From NCBI GenBank assembly GCA_964390065.1, contig CAYMGX010000161.1, positions 1-8,199 of the forward strand: 8,199 nt of DNA, read 5' to 3'. The notes below the pieces were generated by a model. That model searched no databases. It worked only from the letters and a program-made list of their open reading frames with translations, and was not told the origin of the DNA. Made by a program: the position numbers and the translations under genes. Of this stretch, positions 1-6,394 are shown piece after piece (position 1 is the stretch's first letter; every line of letters starts with the position of its first letter). Source of the stretch: JAAZBG01 sp964390065. GTDB lineage: Bacteria; Fibrobacterota; Chitinivibrionia; Chitinivibrionales; Chitinispirillaceae.

Positions 1-1206
1 GTAGATATCAGGACATCTGTCTATACTGTCAAGATACCCATCCGCATCAAGGTCTGCATTCATTCTAAGATCTACAACGTAGTTATTAATTGTATCAGGC
101 AGCACAGTAATGATTTTCCGGGTATTGACAAAGCCGTGACGGCTTATATCGACAGTATAATTTCCTGACTGAAGTTCCAGCGTACGGTCACCAAAACTGC
201 ATCCGAGTGTATCAATGCATACTTCTGCATCAAAGGGAAGTGTGCGGATACTTAAAATCCCTTTTTTTCTGACAAACTGCTTGTCAAACCAGCATACTTT
301 TCCGGCTGTAATAGTTAATATGGTGTCAATTGATTCGTAGCGATTGCCGCCGTTCCATTGTATTCTGTAGGATCCATCAAGCAGTTCTGCTTTCAGATTG
401 TGAGTTCTAAATGTGTCAATTACAAACGGAGTGTCCACCGGGGGGCTGGGAAAATAGAGAAGGCCATACGGGTTATCTCCCGATATATAAACCGTATCAA
501 AATCACTCAGCAGATCAAACGAAAGTTTCACCGTAGAATCAGGTCGTACGTAAACTTCATTACGTGAAAAGTGATGATTCGGAAGGAATAGTTCGATGGT
601 ATATTTACCTGATGCGACATGTTCGATGGAGCAGGGTGTTTTCCTTAATGTACTGATTCCGTTTATGACAACCTGTGCATCAGCTGGCTCCGAGACTAAT
701 TCAAACCGTCCATGAGGATAGCTTCGGGATCCATGCAGGGTAGTCCATGATGTATCAATGTTTACAAACACAGTGCCGTGGTGACGGACATAAAAATTGA
801 ACTCATCAAAATAAACTTCTTCAATATCATTACTGTGATTCTGCTCAATTGAACTATAGATACGCTTCCTGATAAAACCGGATGCGCCACGGTTGGCTGG
901 AATTCTGAATGCGTACAGTGGCGGTTCTCGTTTGAAGGCATTTGTATCAATAGATCCTTCATATAAACGGTACTCTCCGCCATCAATTTTTTTCCGCATG
1001 ACAATGTTACCAGGGGCAATAGTAATTACTGAATCAATCTCGGTACATGTACGCCCCGCTTCGCTTTTTATGATATCATTAGATGATAGCGGCAATATGC
1101 GGTTACTGGACTTAAAACGATTTATTGTAAATGGATCACTGACAGCAGCACTTACCAGTGATACTAACAGCAGTAGATACAATAATGTGAGAAGTAGCAA
1201 TTTCAT
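1..1206 (-). CDS. Exported PEGA-domain protein with a thrombospondin type 3-like repeat (N-terminal part, runs off the left edge)
   Basis: One uninterrupted minus-strand frame of 402 codons from an ATG at 1206 continues past the window edge. Residues 1-20 form a signal peptide: Lys2, a Leu-rich core, and a VSA/AV cleavage site after Ala20. Two PEGA-like beta-sandwich segments are visible at about 167-232 (FELVSEPADAQVVING, then TPCSIEHVASGKYTI) and 316-380 (LSIRTLPFDAEVCID, then LQSGNYTVDI). A divergent copy may lie between them. Residues 384-400 (DLDADGYLDSIDRCPD) match a thrombospondin-3/OmpA-linker calcium-binding repeat. PEGA domains are usually extracytoplasmic and thought to bind surface polymers, and TSP3 repeats often precede an OmpA domain, but any such domain here would be outside the window. 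The start lies 45 bp after the lpxB stop on the same strand, so co-transcription is likely. No Shine-Dalgarno is seen. An envelope role is inference. Confidence 0.85.
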   Translation of the reverse strand, partial: MKLLLLTLLYLLLLVSLVSAAVSDPFTINRFKSSNRILPLSSNDIIKSEAGRTCTEIDSVITIAPGNIVMRKKIDGGEYRLYEGSIDTNAFKREPPLYAFRIPANRGASGFIRKRIYSSIEQNHSNDIEEVYFDEFNFYVRHHGTVFVNIDTSWTTLHGSRSYPHGRFELVSEPADAQVVINGISTLRKTPCSIEHVASGKYTIELFLPNHHFSRNEVYVRPDSTVKLSFDLLSDFDTVYISGDNPYGLLYFPSPPVDTPFVIDTFRTHNLKAELLDGSYRIQWNGGNRYESIDTILTITAGKVCWFDKQFVRKKGILSIRTLPFDAEVCIDTLGCSFGDRTLELQSGNYTVDISRHGFVNTRKIITVLPDTINNYVVDLRMNADLDADGYLDSIDRCPDIY

Positions 1207-1251
1207 AGTATGTTAGTAATAAGTAATTGGTTGCCCGTTCGCAATACGTCA

Positions 1252-2418
1252 TCACCCCGACTGCTGAATGATACCTGCAATTTTATTTGCCAGTTCGGTT
1301 GATGGTTTTTTTGCTCCGAGGACACCTCTGATCTTCTGAAGTGCATCAACGGTTTGCCTGTAATAATTTTTTTCAATAAGAAATCGTTTGCACTCATAAG
1401 CAAGTTTCTCAGCGTTCATGGAGTCCTGTATACATTCCGGTACTATTGATGCCTGCGCGATAATATTAGGTAGCCCAATCCATGATAGCTTTACAAGGTG
1501 CTTTGCAAGTGCGTATGTAAATGCTGATGTTTTATAGGCAATTACCATCGGGATGCATGCCAAAGCTGTTTCAAGCGTCGATGTTCCCGATTTGACAATC
1601 GCACAACTCACACGTGTTAGTATGCTGTCAAGCGGGTCTGATGTAACTGTAACTCCGGGGTAATTCTTAACAATGTCAAATTCCCTGATGTTAATTGACT
1701 TGAACACTGATACCTCAGCCCGAAGTTCAGGAAACTCCTTTTTCAGAATCATGTATGCATCAAGCATAGGACGAAGCATCCGCGTAATCTCCTGTAACCT
1801 GCTCCCGGGAACAAGCGCAATCGAAAGCTCCCGCTTGCTGTTCTCATCCCTTACTTCCCACTTTCCACTTCCCACATCCCACTTCTTCTCACTCTGCTCC
1901 TCCATCGACTCAACTGTCGGATTTCCAATAAAAGCCACTTTATCAGTATACGGTAAAAAATGTGATGGCTCAAAGGGAAAAATGCATCCTATGAAATCGG
2001 CGTATTCTCCCATCACCCTTGCCCGTTTTTTCTTCCAGGCCCAGACCATAGGTGCAATGTACCAAATCACCGGAATACCAAGTTTTTTTGCAGCTTTCAT
2101 AAGCGGCATATTGAGACCGGGGTAATCAACGCAAACAAGGCAGGATGGTTTGCGGGAGCGCATTTCATTAATAAGCTTCTTTTTGGCATCAAGGAAAAAA
2201 CCAAGGTGTTTAACAACTTCGATAAATCCCATTTTGTTGAATGGTTCAAAAGGCATAAGTTGCCTAAACCCCTGCGCTGCCATTTTGGGACCACCAATGC
2301 CCCAGCATTCAAGACCCGGATTGATTGCCTGCAGTTCACGTATAACCGGTGCAGCATGGATGTCGCCTGACGGGTCACCGGCAACGAACATAACAGTTTT
2401 TTTGTTATTCACTATCAT
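1252..2418 (-). CDS. lpxB: Lipid A disaccharide synthase LpxB
   Basis: This GT19 (GT-B fold) glycosyltransferase joins UDP-2,3-diacylglucosamine and lipid X into the lipid A disaccharide-1-phosphate at the inner face of the cytoplasmic membrane. The 388 residues are close to the usual family length (E. coli about 382). Family motifs in order: AGDPSGD (13-19), IGGPKM (41-46), VDYPGLN (97-103), YIAPMVWAW (120-128), GNP (165-167), VPGSR (203-207), SGTSTLETAL (277-286) and PNIIA (317-321). Residues 178-190, in the linker between the two Rossmann domains, are encoded by a tandem 7-bp repeat (1851-1885). This gives a 7-residue repeat, KWDVGSG/KWEVRDE, that is not a normal part of the family. The ATG at 2418 lacks a Shine-Dalgarno; GTG at codon 3 and ATG at codon 10 are alternatives, but codon 10 leaves only three residues before the nucleotide-binding motif. 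The PEGA gene follows 45 bp downstream. No other lpx genes are in view. Confidence 0.97.
   Translation of the reverse strand: MIVNNKKTVMFVAGDPSGDIHAAPVIRELQAINPGLECWGIGGPKMAAQGFRQLMPFEPFNKMGFIEVVKHLGFFLDAKKKLINEMRSRKPSCLVCVDYPGLNMPLMKAAKKLGIPVIWYIAPMVWAWKKKRARVMGEYADFIGCIFPFEPSHFLPYTDKVAFIGNPTVESMEEQSEKKWDVGSGKWEVRDENSKRELSIALVPGSRLQEITRMLRPMLDAYMILKKEFPELRAEVSVFKSINIREFDIVKNYPGVTVTSDPLDSILTRVSCAIVKSGTSTLETALACIPMVIAYKTSAFTYALAKHLVKLSWIGLPNIIAQASIVPECIQDSMNAEKLAYECKRFLIEKNYYRQTVDALQKIRGVLGAKKPSTELANKIAGIIQQSG
1851..1885 (-). repeat. Heptanucleotide tandem repeat inside lpxB
   Basis: Five adjacent 7-bp units read on the plus strand as TTACTTC, CCACTTT, CCACTTC, CCACATC and CCACTTC; on the coding strand the consensus is GAAGTGG. 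Because 21 bp is three heptads and seven codons, the array stays in frame and encodes a 7-residue quasi-repeat in LpxB. It resembles the short tandemly repeated heptanucleotide sequences known from cyanobacteria and seen in other genomes. That resemblance is from memory of the pattern, not from a search. Confidence 0.75.
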
Positions 2419-2628
2419 AGTGTTGTTAATATAGTACAGAATGGCTACTGAGTGGGTTACTTTTCAGCAGGTGGGCGAGCAAACAACGCAGATCGATGGC
2501 TCATAATCAGATGGTACATGGCAGGTGAAGATAGAATAGTGGAATATGGTAAAAAGGATAAGGATAGTCTGGTGAATAATGGTAATTATATAAAAGATAT
2601 CTGTTATCTATACCCGATATATATGGGG

Positions 2629-2654
2629 TAGGGACAAGGCATGCCTTGTCCCTA
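2629..2654. repeat. Perfect 26-bp palindrome upstream of lpxB
   Basis: Each 13-base half is the exact reverse complement of the other, with the centre between 2641 and 2642 (core GGGACAAGGC/GCCTTGTCCC). An outer TGGGG (2624-2628) can also pair with CCCCA (2662-2666). It lies between the stop of the membrane ferredoxin gene (2699) and the lpxB start (2418). No T-run follows on either strand, so it is not a classical intrinsic terminator. It looks like a dispersed palindromic (REP-like) element, and shares TTGTCCCTA with the hairpin at 4917-4925. Confidence 0.8.
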
Positions 2655-2698
2655 TGATCGTCCCCACCATAGAAAATTTGAGAAACTATCAAAACCAA

Positions 2699-3598
2699 TT
2701 AAACCTTCAGCACTCCGTTGGGACATTGTCCTATACAGGTAAGGCACATGATGCACTCGGTTGATGTTACCTTGCCGCGGGCGAGAATCTGTTCGCTGAT
2801 GTCAATACCCATGGGGCAGCTTCTGGAACATGCTTTACATTGTGTACACAATGATGCTTTCCCACGAATCCTGAGTACCGCAAATCTGCTGCTGAGTTTG
2901 TACAATGTCACAAGCGGACAGATATATTTACAGAATGCCCTATTGTCCTTACATACAAATGCAAGAATGATACCGGTGAGATAGTATACTCCGTTACCGG
3001 CGAGAAACCAGATCATTTCAGAAAGTGAACCGGCAACACTATTTGGAGTTGTATTTGCAATTGAATAATTGAATACAAAAAAGAGTATCGCAACAAGTAT
3101 CGCCGACAATGCAAAGTGGTAGTACCTGAGATGTGACATCTTTTTGTTGAAGGAGCTGTTCTGTTTGAACGGTAGTAAATTAAAAATCATTGATGTCCAG
3201 CAGCCCCAGCTGCACCATGTTCTGTTGTAAAGTAACGGTCCGATGATTTTCGCCATTGCAAAGTGTACAAGTACTCCGCTCATCGTCCCGGAAAATACAT
3301 AGAAAAAGAAACCCTCAAGCTGGAAGTTGGTTCTCCCGAGAATCCCTGCCATGACAAATAGAAATATTCCTATAAGTAAAATGGACGCAGAGCGTGCAAT
3401 TTTTTTGCCATTGCCTTTGAGGGTGGCAAAAAGGGACATGCAGACAACCTGAATGATTGCAAAAATGATAAAGATCGGAACCGGGGATGGATCTTTGAGG
3501 ACAAATGCAAAAAAAAGTGATGCAATAGTGAAAACAAAAGCAGTAATAAGAGGTGCCATCAGATAATTTCTGAAAGGCGTTTTCTTCGAAGTGTTCAT
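2699..3598 (-). CDS. NapH/YccM-like membrane protein with two 4Fe-4S ferredoxin clusters
   Basis: A 299-residue polytopic membrane protein ending in a ferredoxin domain. Hydrophobic segments lie at about 14-34, 41-58, 70-88, 95-118, 160-180 and 195-216. NapH-family cysteine motifs sit at the membrane: CSWGC (C129, C133) and CKYIC (C223, C227). The cytoplasmic tail holds two CxxCxxCxxxCP motifs: C251/C254/C257/C261 and C282/C285/C288/C292. Related proteins (NapH, YccM, and CcoG/RdxA more distantly) pass electrons from quinol to periplasmic or membrane reductases, or serve metal/redox maturation. No partner reductase is in the window, so the acceptor is unknown. The start has a good Shine-Dalgarno (AGGAG, 3606-3610, 7 nt away). 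It is divergent from an AraC-type regulator 129 bp away, a likely controller. lpxB lies 280 bp downstream and is probably a separate unit. Confidence 0.9.
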   Translation of the reverse strand: MNTSKKTPFRNYLMAPLITAFVFTIASLFFAFVLKDPSPVPIFIIFAIIQVVCMSLFATLKGNGKKIARSASILLIGIFLFVMAGILGRTNFQLEGFFFYVFSGTMSGVLVHFAMAKIIGPLLYNRTWCSWGCWTSMIFNLLPFKQNSSFNKKMSHLRYYHFALSAILVAILFFVFNYSIANTTPNSVAGSLSEMIWFLAGNGVYYLTGIILAFVCKDNRAFCKYICPLVTLYKLSSRFAVLRIRGKASLCTQCKACSRSCPMGIDISEQILARGKVTSTECIMCLTCIGQCPNGVLKV

Positions 3599-3651
3599 CG
3601 GTAAACTCCTGAAAATAGTTCAATATTAAAAAGATACAAATCGCTGTGCTG

Positions 3652-3665
3652 AAACGCTTCCGTTT
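3652..3665. promoter_or_regulatory. Short inverted repeat in the AraC/ferredoxin divergent region (candidate operator)
   Basis: AAACG (3652-3656), a 4-nt centre CTTC, and CGTTT (3661-3665) form a 5-4-5 dyad near the middle of the 129-bp gap between the divergent genes. The position suits a regulator site, but AraC proteins more often bind direct repeats and the arms are short, so chance is possible. I could not find a convincing -35/-10 pair facing either way here. Confidence 0.25.
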
Positions 3666-3727
3666 TTAGATCAATTTATTTCAAAAATCTGCTTTTATCA
3701 TGTTCAGATGAGAGATATTTTGTAGTT

Positions 3728-4603
3728 ATGAATAAAGAAATGCTTGAAAAAATAAGGGAACTGGTCGGGCCAATAACCGAGCAACAAATGCAGTATGTTG
3801 AGTGTTCAGTACATTCAACAATGGGAATATTTATTCCATCAGTAGGGCAATGCGGCTATGCGATTACGCCTCAGCATACACACCCCGCATATTCTGTACT
3901 TATAGCATTTGATGAGTTGAGTCCGGTATTTCCTAAGGGCTTGAAAATTACACGGGAACAGTATGGATGTACCCTGATGTCACCCAAAATTCCTCACGAG
4001 GAGGAAGCGAGTGAAAACTTTACACGTTTTGCTGTTCTGATGATTGAGTGTACTGCGTTTGAATCGGTATGGAAAATCTATTCAACAAAACCATGTGGGC
4101 CGTTTTTCTGGACTCCGTTTGCCATAAGTCGCTCTATTATGTCAGGTGTAAAGCAGTTCATGGCAGAATGCGGTGATTCTAAACCAGGCAAAAAGGAAGT
4201 ACTTGATTCATTGGAATCGTTTTTGTCTCATATGGTGGTGAGAGCTCTATGTTCAATCAGTGTTGATATTGACACTGTGACAGAGCGGCTTGACATACAG
4301 CGGGCAGTAGAGTATATCCATGCGCACTTCGGTGATGAACTCTCGATTGATGGTCTTGCACGTGATGCACACTGTTCGGTATCCCATTTCAGCAGGATGT
4401 TTAAACGTGAGCTTGGGTACAGTCCAAAAGATTATCTCATTAAAATACGCATTGACAAATCAAGAAAGCTGCTTCAGGATAGTTCTGATACTATAACCGA
4501 TATCGCCTTTACATGCGGTTTTGCAACATCAGCACATTTCTCCGATTCATTTAAGAAAATCACCGGTGTAAGTCCAAGCGATTACCGGAGAAGTTTTTCG
4601 TAA
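3728..4603 (+). CDS. AraC-family transcriptional regulator, cysteine-rich
   Basis: A 291-residue regulator with an N-terminal cupin-like sensing half and a C-terminal AraC/XylS DNA-binding half. The sensing half has PQHTHPAYSVL (H50, H52) and SPKIPHEE (H90), typical of the AraC ligand-binding cupin fold. The first helix-turn-helix is at about 205-226 (LSIDGLARDAHCSVSHFSRM). The second, at about 255-276, runs ITDIAFTCGFATSAHFSDSF and is followed by the family signature GVSPSDYR. Nine cysteines are spread through the protein (26, 42, 81, 108, 123, 148, 175, 216, 263), many for the family, and with the cupin histidines they could bind a metal or sense redox state; this is inference. The gene is divergent from the polyferredoxin gene, the usual layout for a regulator and its target. 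No clear Shine-Dalgarno precedes the ATG; Met5 is an alternative start. Confidence 0.93.
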   Translation: MNKEMLEKIRELVGPITEQQMQYVECSVHSTMGIFIPSVGQCGYAITPQHTHPAYSVLIAFDELSPVFPKGLKITREQYGCTLMSPKIPHEEEASENFTRFAVLMIECTAFESVWKIYSTKPCGPFFWTPFAISRSIMSGVKQFMAECGDSKPGKKEVLDSLESFLSHMVVRALCSISVDIDTVTERLDIQRAVEYIHAHFGDELSIDGLARDAHCSVSHFSRMFKRELGYSPKDYLIKIRIDKSRKLLQDSSDTITDIAFTCGFATSAHFSDSFKKITGVSPSDYRRSFS

Positions 4604-4782
4604 CGGCTGCTCTGCAGTATGACAATAACCGGGTGGTGCTTAATTTATAGGATCTTCCGGGAAATTTGCGGGTCGAATGTTACCCTCTAATCAACCAGCT
4701 CAATCTATTGCATTAATAGAAAATCAAATAAAAAATATAGGTCAAGAGGTATTGTATACAAATAATATATATCTTTTTTCCC

Positions 4783-4813
4783 TGATCCCATCGGGATCAA
4801 ATATTTATAGAAT
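4783..4813 (-). repeat. Hairpin repeat copy 1 (inverted orientation)
   Basis: TGATCCC (4783-4789), a 3-nt loop, and GGGATCA (4793-4799) form a 7-bp stem, followed by ATATTTATAGAA (4801-4812). Read on the minus strand this is TTCTATAAATAT plus a hairpin, the same arrangement as copy 3. The 12-base arm is an exact inverted match to 4956-4967. Confidence 0.65.
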
Positions 4814-4907
4814 GCAGGACAACAAAAACAATCCAAGGGACGATATATTGATTGTACATCACGCAAGATAGATCGGTGTGAATGTGTTTGCCATACAATT
4901 TAAGAGC

Positions 4908-4933
4908 CTATGTATATTGTCCCTACGGGACAA
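4908..4933 (+). repeat. Hairpin repeat copy 2
   Basis: A degenerate arm (CTATGTATA) leads into TTGTCCC (4917-4923), loop TAC, and GGGACAA (4927-4933), a perfect 7-bp stem. Its TTGTCCCTA is identical to part of the palindrome upstream of lpxB. Confidence 0.65.
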
Positions 4934-4955
4934 GGGCTTTTATTTATTGTAAATT

Positions 4956-4984
4956 TTCTATAAATATACTGTCCCTCTGGGACA
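4956..4984 (+). repeat. Hairpin repeat copy 3
   Basis: The arm TTCTATAAATAT (4956-4967) is followed by TGTCCC (4970-4975), loop TCT, and GGGACA (4979-4984). It is in direct orientation to copy 2 and inverted to copy 1. No T-run follows, so it is not an obvious terminator. Confidence 0.65.
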
Positions 4985-5063
4985 AATAAGAATAATTTAA
5001 ATCATAACAATTTAAGAATCACAACACAAATTCTCCTGACGAGCCACTTTGTACAATCTGTAT

Positions 5064-5091
5064 AGTGCCATGCCAGTTTAGACATGGCACT
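5064..5091. terminator. Stem-loop just after manC (possible terminator)
   Basis: AGTGCCATG (5064-5072) and CATGGCACT (5083-5091) make a perfect 9-bp stem with a 10-nt loop, ending 9 bp past the manC stop codon. No U-rich tail follows in either direction, so it could be a factor-dependent terminator, an mRNA 3' end stabiliser, or a repeat. Confidence 0.45.
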
Positions 5092-5100
5092 TACGTGTAA

Positions 5101-6183
5101 TCAGAACAGTTTCGGAGAGAACTTTTTATCAGCTTTAATCTCGCCCATATATTTTTTCAGATCCGGCAGTTTTGATCTGTCAATAGCAAGAATAGCATCG
5201 TCGGTGACAATCAGAGCAACATTGTCAAGTCCAACTGCTGCAACAGTCAGCTTTGATCTATTGACAAGAATGGAATTAGCGGTGCCGTTGCAGTAAATCA
5301 GGTCACCGGAAATGGTCGTGATATCATCGTTGGTACCATTAAGTCTCGGTATCGATTCCCATGATCCGATATCATCCCATCCGAAATTACCAACAGTAGC
5401 GCTGACCCGCTTCGAATGTTCCATGATACCAAAATCGATAGATTCTTTTTGACAAGTAAGATAGAAGTCGTCAATGGCTTTTGATGAAAATTTGGCTTTT
5501 TCCGCTTTTTTAACTAATTTGAAAAGATCCGGCATGTAGCTTGCGAACTCTTCCAGAATTGCTTTGGTGGTCCAGACAAACATACCGCTGTTCCACATGT
5601 AATTGCCGCTTGCGACATATTTTTTTGCGTTCTTTTCATTAGGTTTTTCAACAAATTCTTTAACGGTATAGCCGCAGATACCCGATTTTTCATCGAGTTT
5701 TTTACCCAATTTAAGATATCCATATCCAGTGTCGGGACGTGATGGTTTTACGCCAAATACAATTAGATTTTGTGTTTTTTCTGCAAGTGAAACAGCAAAT
5801 TTCAGAGCTGCAGTAAATTCTTCCTTTGGACGGATATCGTGATCTGCACTTAACACCACCATTACTGAATCACCATATTTCTTTTCGATCCATGATGCTG
5901 CAAGTGCTACAGGGGGAGCTGTGTTTTTTCCAACAGGTTCCACGATCATGTCGTAAACCCATTTTTTAGGGAGCAGTTTTTTCATGCTTGCAGCAATTGT
6001 TTTGTTGGTGATAATAAGCGGCTTTACGCCTTTTGTGCAAAATGATGCAACACGTGCAAGTGTTTCCTCTGCCATCGTCTTTGATGAAACAAGTTTGAGC
6101 AGCTGTTTTGGCATTGATGAACGGCTCAGAGGCCAGAAACGTTCACCGATTCCACCGGCAAGAATTACTGGTACTACTTTCAT
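5101..6183 (-). CDS. manC: Mannose-1-phosphate guanylyltransferase (monofunctional)
   Basis: The enzyme makes GDP-mannose from mannose-1-phosphate and GTP in the cytosol, the donor for mannose, fucose or rhamnose sugars in O-antigen, capsule and exopolysaccharide. The 360 residues show the nucleotidyltransferase signature LAGGIGERFWPLSR (8-21) with the following KQLLKL, then EPVGKNTAP (82-90), SADHDI (112-117, metal/nucleotide site), GYGYL (153-157), EFVEKP (176-181), NYMWNSGMF (194-202), SIDFGIMEHS (248-257) and VGNFGWDDIGSW (264-275). The length fits the short class, which lacks the C-terminal mannose-6-phosphate isomerase cupin. The ATG has a Shine-Dalgarno (AAAAGGA, 6192-6198, 8 nt away). 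It has its own candidate promoter (6268-6297), and no sugar-pathway genes adjoin it, so it is probably transcribed alone or mainly alone. Identity is secure; the glycan it feeds is not visible here. Confidence 0.95.
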   Translation of the reverse strand: MKVVPVILAGGIGERFWPLSRSSMPKQLLKLVSSKTMAEETLARVASFCTKGVKPLIITNKTIAASMKKLLPKKWVYDMIVEPVGKNTAPPVALAASWIEKKYGDSVMVVLSADHDIRPKEEFTAALKFAVSLAEKTQNLIVFGVKPSRPDTGYGYLKLGKKLDEKSGICGYTVKEFVEKPNEKNAKKYVASGNYMWNSGMFVWTTKAILEEFASYMPDLFKLVKKAEKAKFSSKAIDDFYLTCQKESIDFGIMEHSKRVSATVGNFGWDDIGSWESIPRLNGTNDDITTISGDLIYCNGTANSILVNRSKLTVAAVGLDNVALIVTDDAILAIDRSKLPDLKKYMGEIKADKKFSPKLF

Positions 6184-6267
6184 GATGTAAATCCTTTTAT
6201 GAATAGGTCAGATTAGTTATTTGCGGTAAGGTATATCAGGGCTGACTAAGTAGTGCTTGGTAGAAAA

Positions 6268-6297
6268 ATAAGACACGTTGAAAAAAAATTATGTCAA
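6268..6297 (-). promoter_or_regulatory. Candidate sigma-70-type promoter for manC
   Basis: On the minus strand a perfect TTGACA (6297-6292) is followed by an 18-nt spacer and TCTTAT (6273-6268, 4 of 6 consensus). Transcription would start near 6261, giving a leader of about 78 nt before the manC ATG. Confidence 0.5.
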
Positions 6298-6352
6298 GTC
6301 CTGAATTAGTTTTGCATTGATATATCTCTGATGAAACAAGTGTGGATTCTTT

Positions 6353-6394
6353 CATCTACTGGTCACTCGTTACGTGTCACGTGTCACTTCTTAC
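6353..6394. repeat. Heptanucleotide tandem repeat overlapping the PHP gene stop codon
   Basis: Units read on the plus strand are CATCTAC, TGGTCAC, TCGTTAC, GTGTCAC, GTGTCAC and TTCTTAC. Two are identical and all end in AC, with consensus GTGTCAC (GTGACAC on the other strand). The stop codon of the PHP gene (6391-6393) lies inside the last unit. The period and style match the array inside lpxB, though the unit sequence differs. Confidence 0.7.

Larger units (their letters stand above)
4604..5100. other. Convergent intergenic region of 497 bp rich in hairpin repeats
   Basis: This gap lies between the ends of the AraC gene and manC. It holds three copies of a small hairpin repeat (4783-4813 inverted, 4908-4933, 4956-4984) and a 9-bp stem-loop next to manC (5064-5091). 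A 64-codon open frame at 4677-4871 has no ribosome site and runs through a repeat copy, so I do not call it a gene. No RNA gene is recognised. Confidence 0.7.

Noticed and set aside
358..1216. Plus- and minus-strand frames of 69, 107 and 85 codons over the left end
   Set aside because: They are shadows of the 402-codon minus-strand PEGA frame, which has a signal peptide and recognisable domains.
2518..2631. 37-codon plus-strand frame and 63-codon minus-strand frame (2507-2698) upstream of lpxB
   Set aside because: Neither has a ribosome site; both run through low-complexity or palindromic sequence, and the protein compositions (Tyr/His/Pro rich in the minus frame) look non-coding.
4669..4686. 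T-arm-like GCGGGTCGAATGTTACCC suggesting a tRNA
   Set aside because: The loop sequence does not match a tRNA T-loop and no acceptor, D or anticodon arms can be folded around it.
4677..4871. 64-codon plus-strand open frame in the convergent spacer
   Set aside because: No ribosome site, low-complexity protein, and it runs through a hairpin repeat copy (4783-4813); most likely a chance frame over repeats.
6330..6356. GATGAAA/TTTCATC inverted repeat downstream of the PHP gene as a terminator
   Set aside because: Only 7 weak pairs with a 13-nt loop and no U-tail; it also lies just upstream of the manC promoter and overlaps the heptad array.
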